This document shows positions 1 through 8,269 of a stretch of 64,000 nt of DNA, piece by piece. The notes under the pieces are model-generated. The model was given only the letters and a program-made list of their open reading frames with translations. It ran no database searches and was not told the DNA's origin. Position numbers and translations under genes: made by a program. The first letter of the stretch is position 1, and each line of letters starts with the position of its first letter. Origin of the DNA: Bacteroidota bacterium (GTDB lineage: Bacteria > Bacteroidota > Bacteroidia > Bacteroidales > FEN-979); contig JAPLDL010000019.1 of assembly GCA_026391735.1 (NCBI GenBank), positions 226,612 through 290,611 of the forward strand, read 5' to 3'.

Positions 1-427
1 GGGCAAGTATAAGTTCAACAATCTGTTGTTCTGAATAGCGAACCATTTTTTCCCCTGTGGCATATGAATATGCGTCGGCCACCCTCGCGTAAAGAAGACG
101 CAGGAAGTCATAGATTTCCGTTATAGTCCCGACAGTTGAACGGGGATTTCTGCTTGCCGATTTCTGTTCGATGGAGATAACAGGGTTTAGTCCGGTGATA
201 CGGTCCACATCCGGCCTTTCAAGGCTTCCAATAAACTGCCTTGCATAAGCCGAAAAGGTTTCCATATACCTTCTTTGGCCTTCGGCATAAATTGTATCAA
301 AGGCAAGGGAGGATTTACCACTGCCGCTTAAGCCGGTAAATACGACAAGCTTGTTCCTGGGAATACGTAAGTCAATATTCCTGAGGTTGTGCACCCTTGC
401 ACCTGATATTTCAAGCTGGTCTTGCAA
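1..427 (-). CDS. uvrA: UvrA, excinuclease ABC subunit A (N-terminal part only)
   Basis: Damage-recognition ATPase of UvrABC nucleotide excision repair, cytoplasmic. The reverse strand reads about 142 codons that run off the window start. The Walker A motif [14 protein letters not shown] is followed by [19 protein letters not shown] and [19 protein letters not shown], the standard UvrA nucleotide-binding-domain I order. No ATG fits the N-terminus: the frame upstream is TAA (the stop of the preceding gene) and then four codons before TTG CAA GAC CAG, so I take the TTG at 427-425 as start, giving [15 protein letters not shown]. It lies 12 nt after the lytic transglycosylase gene, in the same frame, so it is probably co-transcribed with it. 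Identification is secure; the start is inferred. Confidence 0.95.
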   Translation of the reverse strand, partial: MQDQLEISGARVHNLRNIDLRIPRNKLVVFTGLSGSGKSSLAFDTIYAEGQRRYMETFSAYARQFIGSLERPDVDRITGLNPVISIEQKSASRNPRSTVGTITEIYDFLRLLYARVADAYSYATGEKMVRYSEQQIVELILA

Positions 428-439
428 AAAAGGGAAAGC

Positions 440-1441
440 TTAATGGATCTCGTTAATTTTCAATGTGTCGTGAAAGTAGGTCTCTGAAGGTGGAAGGTCT
501 TTCCTGAGAAACTCAACATTCAATGCCCCTTCTTTTGGAAGGAATATCTGGTATGTCTTTTTAAGCTTGTTTGTCAGAGTGTATCTCCTGAGCCATGGAT
601 TAAAATCACGGAAAACTCTGACACTGACCTTGTTTTTCAGGGCAAATGCAGGAATGTCATGGATTGGAGAATCAATTTGGATGGAATAGGTCGGGATTAC
701 CGGGTAAAAATCACTGGCTCTCAGGTACAGTCCGTAGGTTACAGGATGATTATATATTTCCTTAAGTGCCACAATCCTGTATATGTATCGTGAGGTTTCA
801 TCATTAAGGTAAAGATCATAAAAGCTCCTTGCTTTCTGATTCTCCAAGGCGTCACTCAGGCCGTCCTGCCCGCGGTTGAACGATGCGGCTGCAAGGGTCC
901 AGTTGCCATATTTTGCAAACGACTCAAGAAAATAATGGCATGCTGCTTCTGTTGCCTTGGCCACGTTGTATCTCTCATCGACCTCTTCGTTAACCTCCAG
1001 GCCGTAATGTATTGCCGTGGGTTTCAGAAATTGCCAGAACCCTTCTGCTTTTGAAGGGGAGACCGCATTATAAAAGTTACTTTCGGCAAGAGCAAGGAAT
1101 TTGAAGTCATCAGGCACTTTGTTTTTTTTTAGAATAGGCTCGATCATAGGAAACCACCGGCTGGCCCTCTTGAACATCAGAATAGTCGATGCATGCATGA
1201 AAGTATTGATCATAATCTCCCGGTCAAGACCTTCGTGCACATAGAAAAGTTCGAGGGGCATTTTCTCTCCTGCAAAATCAGCCGTTGAAGGGCATTCGGG
1301 TGAAAAAATTCGATATGAACGCTGAGCTACCTCGCGGTAATCTTTTGCGGGGTTTTTCTGCAGAATAACTCCAAATACCATCAAAGCGGCGATGGCAAGA
1401 AGGGATATAATTATTATCGGGTATTTCAGGTTTGGTTTCAT
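440..1441 (-). CDS. Membrane-anchored lytic murein transglycosylase (SLT domain, MltD-like)
   Basis: Cleaves the beta-1,4 MurNAc-GlcNAc bond of peptidoglycan to leave 1,6-anhydro ends. The 333 aa protein has one N-terminal hydrophobic segment (about residues 8-27) and no lipobox, so it is anchored in the inner membrane or has an uncleaved signal. The SLT goose-lysozyme-like domain spans about 95-220: ALAESNF carries the likely catalytic Glu120, followed by [12 protein letters not shown] and, later, AAASFNRGQ. The C-terminal 100 residues have no clear LysM domain, unlike E. coli MltD. It starts 1 nt after rfbC and precedes uvrA by 12 nt, so these form a tight run. Family assignment is firm; the exact substrate role is inferred. 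Confidence 0.88.
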   Translation of the reverse strand: MKPNLKYPIIIISLLAIAALMVFGVILQKNPAKDYREVAQRSYRIFSPECPSTADFAGEKMPLELFYVHEGLDREIMINTFMHASTILMFKRASRWFPMIEPILKKNKVPDDFKFLALAESNFYNAVSPSKAEGFWQFLKPTAIHYGLEVNEEVDERYNVAKATEAACHYFLESFAKYGNWTLAAASFNRGQDGLSDALENQKARSFYDLYLNDETSRYIYRIVALKEIYNHPVTYGLYLRASDFYPVIPTYSIQIDSPIHDIPAFALKNKVSVRVFRDFNPWLRRYTLTNKLKKTYQIFLPKEGALNVEFLRKDLPPSETYFHDTLKINEIH

Positions 1442-1442
1442 T

Positions 1443-1985
1443 TCAGAATGGAGTAGTGAAGTCTTTGAATTTTGGAGAGATTTTATCTTTGTCGGAGATC
1501 ACAGGATATTCCAGACCCCAGTTAATATTCAAGTCCGGGTCATTCCACAATATGCTTCCTTCCGATGATTTGCTATAGATGTTGGTACATTTGTAAAAAA
1601 AGATGGTGTCGTCTTCCAGGGTGGCAAAGCCATGGGCAAAACCCTCGGGGATCCAATACATCCACTTATTCTGGCCTGAAAGCACTATGGATTCCCATTT
1701 CCCGTATGTCGGTGAATTTTTGCGGATATCCACTGCAACATCCATGACGGAACCCCTCATTACGCGAACTAGCTTGCCTTGTGCAAAAGGAGGTGCCTGA
1801 AAATGCAGGCCTCTGAGCACACCTTTTTTCGACTTGGATTCATTATCCTGTAAAAACTTCAGATCCAGCCCAAGGTTCAGGAACTTCCCGTGGTTGAATG
1901 ATTCAAAAAAATATCCGCGTTCATCTTCAAACACATCAGGCTTGATGATAAGCAGGCCTTCAAGGGGAGTTTTTATTATTTCCAT
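1443..1985 (-). CDS. rfbC: dTDP-4-dehydrorhamnose 3,5-epimerase
   Basis: Epimerises dTDP-4-keto-6-deoxyglucose at C3 and C5 in dTDP-L-rhamnose synthesis for surface polysaccharide. The 180 aa length is normal for RfbC/RmlC. The cupin barrel motifs are clear: GVLRGLHFQ with catalytic His61, KLVRVMRGSVMDVAVDIR, WIPEGFAHGFATLEDD and YKCTN with the partner Tyr131. The other rfb genes (A, B, D) are not in the window, so this copy is detached from a rhamnose cluster. It follows lpdA across a heptamer repeat array and is followed 1 nt later by the lytic transglycosylase gene. Confidence 0.93.
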   Translation of the reverse strand: MEIIKTPLEGLLIIKPDVFEDERGYFFESFNHGKFLNLGLDLKFLQDNESKSKKGVLRGLHFQAPPFAQGKLVRVMRGSVMDVAVDIRKNSPTYGKWESIVLSGQNKWMYWIPEGFAHGFATLEDDTIFFYKCTNIYSKSSEGSILWNDPDLNINWGLEYPVISDKDKISPKFKDFTTPF

Positions 1986-2016
1986 AATCTGATTTTTTTA
2001 ATAACTGACTTTTCCT

Positions 2017-2058
2017 ATCAGATATCCGACATCTGATATCTGATGTCAGATGTTACAA
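2017..2058. repeat. Heptamer tandem array (ATCNGAY), about 5 units plus a degenerate sixth
   Basis: Successive 7-bp units read ATCAGAT, ATCCGAC, ATCTGAT, ATCTGAT, GTCAGAT and then the degenerate GTTACAA. The stop codon of lpdA (TAA on the minus strand, 2055-2053) lies in the last, degenerate unit. The array fills almost all of the gap between lpdA and rfbC. Period and composition resemble the arrays at 44252-44328 and 55289-55337. Confidence 0.8.
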
Positions 2059-3441
2059 ATGAATGCATTCCCCGTATGCCTGTGCCACGGCTTCCATGAT
2101 GGCTTCGCTAATAGTCGGATGGGGGTGAACAGCTTCAATGATTTCCCTTCCGGTTGTTTCGAGTTTCCTCGCAACCACAACTTCTGCAATCATTTCCGTA
2201 ACATTTTCTCCTATCATATGAGCTCCAAGCCATTCGCCGTATTTTGCATCAAAGATCACCTTGATAAAACCTTCACGTGATCCTGAGGCAGTTGCCTTAC
2301 CCGAAGCGGTAAAGGGGAATTTCCCAACCAGTATCTCGTACCCTGCATCTTTTGCAGCTTTTTCGGTCATTCCAACCGAAGCAATTTCGGGATGAGTATA
2401 TGTACACCCCGGAATGTTGCCGTAATCGAGGGGTTCAACTTGTTTCCCTGCGATCTTCTCAACGCAGATAATCCCTTCGTGGGAAGCAACATGCGCAAGG
2501 GCGGGTCCTTTCACAATATCGCCTATGGCATAGTAGCCTGCAACATTCGTCCGGTAGAAGTCATCCACCACCACTTTGCCGCGTTCCACAGCAATGCCTG
2601 TTTCCTCAAGTCCTATACCTTCAATATTTGTTGCAACGCCAACAGCCGAAAGCACAATATCGCAATCAATGACCTCGTCACCTTTTTTTGTCTTTACAGT
2701 CACTTTGCAACCCTCACCCCTGGTGTCAACCGATTCAACAGACACTCCAGTCATCACTTTCATTCCTGCTTTTTTAAACGATCTTTCCAGGGTTTTCGAT
2801 ACTTCCTCATCCTCCACCGGTACAATATTGGGAAGTACTTCGATGAGTGTCACTTTTGTCCCGATAGAATGGTAGAAATATGCGAACTCCGAACCAATTG
2901 CTCCGGATCCAACCACTACCATAGATTTGGGCTGTACGGGCAGGGTCATGGCTTCGCGGTACCCGATGATCTTACTGCCGTCCTGCTTGAGATTTGGGAG
3001 TTCTTTTGAACGGGCCCCGGTGGCAAGGATGATATGGGCGGTCTCGTAATCAGTAGTTTTCCCGCTTTCATCAGTAACCTCTACAATCTTGCCCGGTTTT
3101 ATTTTTCCGAATCCTTTTAGATGTTCAACTTTATTTTTCTTCAGGAGAAATTGTATACCCTTGCTCATTGCATCGGCCACTTCGCGGCTTCGTTTTATAA
3201 TTGCAGGAAAATCGGCTTTGGCTTCAGTTGCCGAGATCCCGTATTCAGAGGCATGCTGAAAATACTGAAAAACACTTGCACTTTTCAGCAAGGCCTTGGT
3301 TGGGATGCAACCCCAGTTAAGGCATATGCCGCCGAGTTCGGCTCTTTCGACAACTGCAACCTTAAAACCAAGCTGAGCGGCACGTATTGCGGCAACATAC
3401 CCCCCCGGGCCGCTGCCTATGACAATGATATCAAAGTTCAT
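2053..3441 (-). CDS. lpdA: Dihydrolipoyl dehydrogenase
   Basis: FAD-dependent E3 subunit that reoxidises dihydrolipoamide in 2-oxoacid dehydrogenase complexes and the glycine cleavage system. The 462 aa protein shows the FAD dinucleotide motif GSGPGGYVAA, the redox disulfide GGICLNWGCIPTK (Cys40/Cys45), the NAD-binding GSGAIGSEFAYFY, the second FAD motif YAIGD and the C-terminal HPHPTISE active-site His. No E1 or E2 genes are adjacent. The glycine decarboxylase gene gcvP lies 4.8 kb away, so E3 for that system could come from here. A TACTTTCG box at 3465-3472 on the minus strand is a near-match to the -7 consensus. Confidence 0.96.
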   Translation of the reverse strand: MNFDIIVIGSGPGGYVAAIRAAQLGFKVAVVERAELGGICLNWGCIPTKALLKSASVFQYFQHASEYGISATEAKADFPAIIKRSREVADAMSKGIQFLLKKNKVEHLKGFGKIKPGKIVEVTDESGKTTDYETAHIILATGARSKELPNLKQDGSKIIGYREAMTLPVQPKSMVVVGSGAIGSEFAYFYHSIGTKVTLIEVLPNIVPVEDEEVSKTLERSFKKAGMKVMTGVSVESVDTRGEGCKVTVKTKKGDEVIDCDIVLSAVGVATNIEGIGLEETGIAVERGKVVVDDFYRTNVAGYYAIGDIVKGPALAHVASHEGIICVEKIAGKQVEPLDYGNIPGCTYTHPEIASVGMTEKAAKDAGYEILVGKFPFTASGKATASGSREGFIKVIFDAKYGEWLGAHMIGENVTEMIAEVVVARKLETTGREIIEAVHPHPTISEAIMEAVAQAYGECIHL

Positions 3442-3536
3442 ACGCTATAGTTTTTATTAATCTGCGAAAGTACTAAAAATTGAGCTGTGATCCACTTTAC
3501 AGAAGATCCAATATTTATCACTGGAGAATTATATAG

Positions 3537-3567
3537 TTGCAGTTTATCACAAAGTTTTTTATTTTTG
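3537..3567 (+). promoter_or_regulatory. Bacteroidota-type promoter for the 3618 gene
   Basis: TTG at 3537-3539 and TATTTTTG (matches TAnnTTTG) at 3560-3567, separated by 20 nt. This leaves a leader of roughly 45 nt before the ATG at 3618. The rest of the 3442-3617 gap shows no RNA motif or hairpin I can support; in particular I do not see an S-box core. Confidence 0.5.
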
Positions 3568-3617
3568 TTTATTACTCGCTTAACAAAGCCGAGGAGTAGC
3601 AACTAAAATTTAAGACC

Positions 3618-4820
3618 ATGCCAAAACAAGGATTCAGTACCAAAGCCATTCATGCCGGAAACATAGAATTCAGCCCCGGTTCGATGATCACCCCTCTTTA
3701 CCAGTCTGTAGCTTATCCATATTCCGATGCCAAAGAAGCTGCAGCAATCTTTACCGGTGAAAAGCCCGGATATACCTATGGACGATGGGATAACCCGACC
3801 GTGGACCTTTTTGAGCGCAGGATGGCTGCATTGGAAGGAACCGACGGGGCAATAGCGACATCTTCCGGGATGGCGGCCATTTTCCTCCTTTCTCACCACT
3901 GGCTTTCACCTGGCGACGAAGTTGTTTCCTCCAACCGGGTTTATGGGGGCACTTTCGGCCTGTTTGAAACCGGGCTGAAGAAAATGGGGACCAAGGTCAA
4001 CTGGGTGACAAAACCCGAGGACATCAATGCATGGAAAGCAGCGATAACTCCTAAGACAAAGTTCTTATTTGTGGAAACTCCGAGTAATCCTGCACTTTTC
4101 ATTGCCGACATACCGGCACTTGCAAAATTGGCCAAATCGAAGAAACTCCCGCTGGTTGTTGACAATACGATATGCACTCCTGCACTTCAGCAGCCCATTG
4201 CACTGGGAGCCGATGTTACGGTACATTCCACGACAAAATATGTATGCGGTAACGGGACAAGCTTGGGTGGGATAATTTGCGGACCTAAAAGTCTTATTGA
4301 CGGGATCAGGCAGAGCTGCATCAGATACCTGGGACCCTCCATGGCTCCGTTCAATGCATGGCTAAACCTGCTTGGCCTTGAAACCTTATCGCTCAGAATG
4401 GAAAAACATTGTTCAAATGCAATGGCTGTTGCCACTTTCCTTGAGAAGCACCCAAGGGTGAAGCATGTGAATTACCCCGGGCTCAAAGCCAACCCGTTCC
4501 ATAAGATGATAAAAGCTCAGATGAAGGGCTGCAGTTCATTGCTTTCATTTGAGATTGAAGGTAACTATAAGGATGCAACGAAATTCATCGATTCACTAAA
4601 GATCATCACTCATGCCACGCATCTGGGCACCTGCCGTTCGATTGTGACCCATCCTGCTTCCACCACGCATTCGGCAATGGGGGAGAAGGAAATGAAAAAG
4701 GCCGGTATATCGCCTTCGATGATCCGGTTCTCTATTGGTATTGAAGATGAGAAGGATTTGTTGGATGACCTTGCACAGGCTTTCAAAGTGGCCGGAAAAT
4801 CGGGGAAACGCAAAAAATAA
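3618..4820 (+). CDS. Cys/Met metabolism PLP enzyme (O-acylhomoserine sulfhydrylase / cystathionine gamma-synthase type)
   Basis: PLP enzyme of the trans-sulfuration family, 400 aa. The lysine that binds PLP is Lys207 in HSTTKY, with Asp182 in VVDNT interacting with the pyridine nitrogen. YTYGRWDNPT is the phosphate-binding Tyr/Arg segment, and SSGMAAI and the C-terminal MIRFSIGIED are also canonical. It most likely joins sulfide or cysteine to an activated homoserine; methionine gamma-lyase activity cannot be excluded from sequence. It begins the homoserine-branch block and is followed by a strong hairpin and then threonine synthase. Family assignment is certain; substrate is not. Confidence 0.85.
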   Translation: MPKQGFSTKAIHAGNIEFSPGSMITPLYQSVAYPYSDAKEAAAIFTGEKPGYTYGRWDNPTVDLFERRMAALEGTDGAIATSSGMAAIFLLSHHWLSPGDEVVSSNRVYGGTFGLFETGLKKMGTKVNWVTKPEDINAWKAAITPKTKFLFVETPSNPALFIADIPALAKLAKSKKLPLVVDNTICTPALQQPIALGADVTVHSTTKYVCGNGTSLGGIICGPKSLIDGIRQSCIRYLGPSMAPFNAWLNLLGLETLSLRMEKHCSNAMAVATFLEKHPRVKHVNYPGLKANPFHKMIKAQMKGCSSLLSFEIEGNYKDATKFIDSLKIITHATHLGTCRSIVTHPASTTHSAMGEKEMKKAGISPSMIRFSIGIEDEKDLLDDLAQAFKVAGKSGKRKK

Positions 4821-4828
4821 AGTAAGGA

Positions 4829-4861
4829 GTCCGGCCCTTCGCCGCAGGCGAAGGGCCGGAC
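4829..4861. repeat. Perfect 15-bp inverted repeat between the PLP enzyme gene and thrC
   Basis: GTCCGGCCCTTCGCC (4829-4843) is the exact reverse complement of 4847-4861, with a 3-nt loop (GCA). The stem is very GC-rich and is not followed by a T-run, so it does not look like an ordinary intrinsic terminator. It ends 7 nt before the thrC ATG at 4869 and would fold over its ribosome-binding region. It may be a REP-like element or an attenuating hairpin. Confidence 0.85.
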
Positions 4862-4868
4862 AATTGAA

Positions 4869-6248
4869 ATGAGCCAGATGCGCAAGACACTTGAGTACTA
4901 CTCGACTAACTACAAGGCAGAGAACCTTACATTTCATTTGGCCTTGCTCAAAGGACAAGCACCTGACAAAGGTCTTTACATGCCCTTGATTATCCCTCTG
5001 ATCCCGGCCGGAGAAATTCAGGAGTACCGGCAACTGGAATACGGGGAAATTGCTTACCATGTTACCCGGCGGTTCCTCGAAGGCGAGATACCCGATGATG
5101 AACTGAAAATTATTGTGACAGAGGCCTATAACTATGAAGTTCCACTTGAACGGGTTTTTGACCGGAAATATGTCATGCGGCTTGACCGTGGACCTACAGC
5201 TTCATTCAAGGATTTTGCAGCCCGTATGATGGGCAGGCTGATGCAGTTTTATCTCAGAACTGAAAACCGGCGCCTGCTTATCCTTACCGCTACCTCGGGG
5301 GATACGGGAAGCGCTGTAGCCAACGCTTTTTATGACCTGGATAATATCGATATCGTGGTCCTGTTTCCAAGGAATGAGGTTACTGACCGTCAAAGGAAAC
5401 AAATGACCACCCTGGGAAAAAATGTTAAAATTCTTTCCCTGGATGCCAAGTTCGACGATTGCCAGGCACTCGTTAAACAGGCATTTGCAGATGAATCCCT
5501 TGATTTTCTTGGGCTTTCATCGGCAAATTCAATAAATATCGGACGGCTTATCCCCCAGATCGTTTATTATTTTTATGCATATGCCAGACTCTCATCGGCC
5601 GGGGAAGACATCGTATTTTCGGTCCCATCCGGTAATTTCGGCGATATGATGGGAGGGCTGCTGGCTATGAAGATGGGGCTACCCGTGAGGAAATTTGTAA
5701 TTGCTACCAACGAAAATGCTGAATTTCCCCAATACCTTGCTACAGGGAATTATAATAAAATTGAACCCTCCCGTAATTGTATTTCCAGCGCCATGAACGT
5801 GGGCCATCCCAGCAACCTTGCACGGCTTGTGGCTTTATATGGCGGCATTATGGATGAAAAAGGACTGATCCTGAGAGAAGCCGATATGGATCTGATGAGA
5901 AATGAGCTCTGGAGCACCAGCATCACCGATGAGGAAACCCGAATTACGATAGGAGAGGCGTGGAGCAAATGGAAACTCCTGCTTGAACCTCATGGTGCCG
6001 TGGGATGGACCGGATTGATGAAATTTATTCTTGATCAGGGGGATAAACTTGCAGCTAACCAACTCTGTGTTTCCCTGGAAACAGCACATCCGGCGAAATT
6101 TCCTGATGAGATTAAAAAAATTACCGGAATTGACCCTGAGCTGCCTGCAAGCCTGCAAGGAATAGACCACAAACCTGAATATGTAACCCGGATATCAAGC
6201 GACTACAATGAATTTAAAAACTGGCTTCTTGAAAATTATAAATCGTAA
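4869..6248 (+). CDS. thrC: Threonine synthase
   Basis: Converts O-phospho-L-homoserine to threonine, PLP-dependent. The 459 aa protein has the PLP lysine in DRGPTASFKDFAARMM (Lys114), the glycine-rich TATSGDTGSAVANAF phosphate-binding loop, and PSGNFGD. The length fits the long E. coli/yeast-type class. Two ATGs are possible, 4869 and 4878; the first is kept, but it sits 7 nt after the 4829-4861 hairpin. ThrH follows 12 nt downstream, in an apparent operon. Confidence 0.95.
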   Translation: MSQMRKTLEYYSTNYKAENLTFHLALLKGQAPDKGLYMPLIIPLIPAGEIQEYRQLEYGEIAYHVTRRFLEGEIPDDELKIIVTEAYNYEVPLERVFDRKYVMRLDRGPTASFKDFAARMMGRLMQFYLRTENRRLLILTATSGDTGSAVANAFYDLDNIDIVVLFPRNEVTDRQRKQMTTLGKNVKILSLDAKFDDCQALVKQAFADESLDFLGLSSANSINIGRLIPQIVYYFYAYARLSSAGEDIVFSVPSGNFGDMMGGLLAMKMGLPVRKFVIATNENAEFPQYLATGNYNKIEPSRNCISSAMNVGHPSNLARLVALYGGIMDEKGLILREADMDLMRNELWSTSITDEETRITIGEAWSKWKLLLEPHGAVGWTGLMKFILDQGDKLAANQLCVSLETAHPAKFPDEIKKITGIDPELPASLQGIDHKPEYVTRISSDYNEFKNWLLENYKS

Positions 6249-6260
6249 ATAATACCTCCT

Positions 6261-6863
6261 ATGTTCATTGTCTGCTCCGATCTCGAAGGCGTATTCACAC
6301 CCGAAGTGTGGATCAATGTTGCTGAAAAAACCGGTATCTCAGAACTCCGCCGGACAACGCGCGACGAACCCGATTACCTTAAACTCATGCGATGGAGGAT
6401 TAGAATACTCGAAGAGCATGGATTGAAACTTCACGATATTCAGAATGTGATTGCACAGATCGACCCTCTTCCCGGAGCTGTCGAATTAATTCAATGGATC
6501 AAGGAAAGAACCCAGCTGATCGTGGTCTCCGATACCTTTATCCAGTTTGCTGAACCTTTGATGATTAAATTGGGACGACCAACATTGTTCTGCCATTCAC
6601 TTATCATGGATGAAACAAACCGTATTGTAGATTTTAAAATTCGTCAGCCAGATCCCAAACGCCGCACTGTTGAAGCCTTACAGGGTTTGAAATACCAGGT
6701 CATTGCCATGGGCGATTCGTATAACGATGTGTCCATGCTGAGGCAGGCTGAAGAAGGCATTCTGTTCCGCCCCCCACAGAACGTGATCAATGAATATCCC
6801 CACTTCCCGGTAACCTGGGATTACGAAGGAGTGAAAGGGATACTTTCGAAATTCATAGGGTGA
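6261..6863 (+). CDS. thrH: ThrH, bifunctional phosphoserine phosphatase / homoserine phosphotransferase
   Basis: HAD-superfamily phosphatase, 200 aa. It matches the ThrH family described from Pseudomonas aeruginosa along its full length: SDLEGV (Asp7/Glu9 instead of the usual DxD), EKTGISELRRTTRD, EEHGLKLHDIQ, VVSDTF, RQPDPKRRTVEAL and the motif-IV GDSYNDVSML. ThrH can move phosphate from phosphoserine to homoserine, giving the substrate of threonine synthase. Its position directly after thrC supports that role here. No thrB homoserine kinase is visible in the window. Confidence 0.88.
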   Translation: MFIVCSDLEGVFTPEVWINVAEKTGISELRRTTRDEPDYLKLMRWRIRILEEHGLKLHDIQNVIAQIDPLPGAVELIQWIKERTQLIVVSDTFIQFAEPLMIKLGRPTLFCHSLIMDETNRIVDFKIRQPDPKRRTVEALQGLKYQVIAMGDSYNDVSMLRQAEEGILFRPPQNVINEYPHFPVTWDYEGVKGILSKFIG

Positions 6864-6970
6864 TCATCCGACTTTAGGGTATGTCCTTTCTGACAAAACA
6901 CCTGTTACACTCAAACACATCTTCACCCTGTTAAAAAGAATTTTTCTGTCCTGAATTCTCCTGACCTTTT

Positions 6971-6978
6971 TAACTTTG
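6971..6978 (+). promoter_or_regulatory. Promoter -7 box (TAACTTTG) for the 6997 gene
   Basis: TAACTTTG matches TAnnTTTG and lies 18 nt before the ATG at 6997, giving a very short leader. No convincing TTG lies at the expected upstream spacing. It suggests this gene is transcribed independently of thrC-thrH. Confidence 0.5.
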
Positions 6979-6996
6979 TGAAAATATTCCGGAATT

Positions 6997-8196
6997 ATGA
7001 AAAAAACCAATGATCCCTCAACCCGTATCTTCGACTTGCTCCAGTTTGGCGAATACGGGGATGTGAATCCTTCTATCACGGATTCGGCAACCTATACTTT
7101 CATGCAGGCTATTACGATGAGCGAAACTTTCGCCGGCCAGCAGGAAGGTTGCTACTTATACTCCCGTCACTGGAACCCTACTAACAAGTACCTTGCCGAT
7201 GCTCTTGCAGCACTTGAAGGAACAGAATCTGCCTGGGTCACCGCTTCCGGAATGGCGGCAATAACCTGTGCAATATTCCAGCTGGTGGAAAGCGGGGATC
7301 ATATCATTTGTTCGATGACGGTGTACGGCGGGACCTTCGCATTCTTATACAACTACCTGAAAAAATTCAATATTGATGTGAATTTTGTCAATATCACCGA
7401 TCTGGATGAAGTGAGAAAAGCGATCCGCCCGAATACGAGGATCATCTACACTGAAACCATGACCAACCCGCTGCTCCAGATCAGTGATATCCCTGAACTG
7501 GCTAAGATTGCCAACGAACATGGGATCAAGCTGATGGTGGACAATACGTTCACTCCAATGATGGTTGCACCGGCCCAGCACGGAGCGCATATTGTAGTTC
7601 ATAGCATGACAAAATTCATCAACGGGAAGAATGATTGTGTTGCCGGGGCAATTTGCGGCGACAAGGAATTTATCGATGCACTTTGCGATGTCAACAGCGG
7701 CACTGCCATGCTGCTTGGTCCCTCACTGGAACCTTTGCGTTCTTCAAGTATTCTGAAAAATCTGCATACTCTCCATATTCGTATGAAGCAGCACAGCAAA
7801 AATGCTGCCTACCTGGCCGACAGATTCAAGGCAAACGGCACAAAAATAATTTACCCGGGACTACCCGAACATCAGGGGCATGAGGTCTTAAAGAAGATCA
7901 TGAATCCTGAATTCGGTTTCGGTGCTATGATCGCAATCGATATGGGTACTGCAGTGCGTGCCTCAAGGCTCATGGAAGCAATGGAGCTTGAAGGGGTTGG
8001 CTATCTTGCCGTGAGCCTTGGCTATTTCAAGACCTTGTTCAGCAATTCTGGAAAGAGCACATCCTCTGAAGTTCCTGAAGAACTGCAAAGGGAAATGGGA
8101 TTGTCGGAAGGATTGATCAGGTTCTCGGTAGGACTTGACAATGATATTGAACGAAGCTGGGAGAAGATCAAACACTGCCTTGACCAGATGGTTTAA
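6997..8196 (+). CDS. Second Cys/Met metabolism PLP enzyme (methionine gamma-lyase / sulfhydrylase-like)
   Basis: 399 aa trans-sulfuration family enzyme, clearly divergent from the 3618 protein. The PLP lysine is Lys206 in HSMTKF with Asp182 in MVDNT; YLYSRHWNPT and TASGMAAIT are the conserved cofactor-binding segments, and the C-terminus has GLIRFSVGLDND. The canonical YSR-x-x-NPT form contrasts with YGRWDNPT in the first enzyme, so the two probably differ in substrate. Candidates are methionine gamma-lyase, cystathionine beta- or gamma-lyase, or O-acetylhomoserine sulfhydrylase. It ends at a 20-bp bidirectional terminator shared with gcvP. Confidence 0.85.
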   Translation: MKKTNDPSTRIFDLLQFGEYGDVNPSITDSATYTFMQAITMSETFAGQQEGCYLYSRHWNPTNKYLADALAALEGTESAWVTASGMAAITCAIFQLVESGDHIICSMTVYGGTFAFLYNYLKKFNIDVNFVNITDLDEVRKAIRPNTRIIYTETMTNPLLQISDIPELAKIANEHGIKLMVDNTFTPMMVAPAQHGAHIVVHSMTKFINGKNDCVAGAICGDKEFIDALCDVNSGTAMLLGPSLEPLRSSSILKNLHTLHIRMKQHSKNAAYLADRFKANGTKIIYPGLPEHQGHEVLKKIMNPEFGFGAMIAIDMGTAVRASRLMEAMELEGVGYLAVSLGYFKTLFSNSGKSTSSEVPEELQREMGLSEGLIRFSVGLDNDIERSWEKIKHCLDQMV

Positions 8197-8206
8197 GGAT
8201 GTTTGC

Positions 8207-8255
8207 CCTGAAATGGAAAAGGCCGCTTTTGAAAGGCGGCCTTTTCCATTTCAGG
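8207..8255. terminator. Bidirectional terminator, 20-bp perfect stem
   Basis: 8207-8226 is exactly complementary to 8236-8255 around a 9-nt loop. The GC core (GGCCGC) is flanked by AAAA/TTTT, so it can end transcription from the plus-strand gene at 8196 and the minus-strand gcvP at 8270. Confidence 0.9.
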
Positions 8256-8269
8256 AGAGGGTCAATGAT

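Noticed and set aside
2392..3009. A 205-codon plus-strand open frame within lpdA
   Set aside because: Antisense shadow of a secure gene; no promoter or domain.
3442..3617. SAM (S-box or similar) riboswitch before the sulfur-amino-acid gene
   Set aside because: The leader after the -7 box is only about 45 nt and shows no multi-helix core or terminator.
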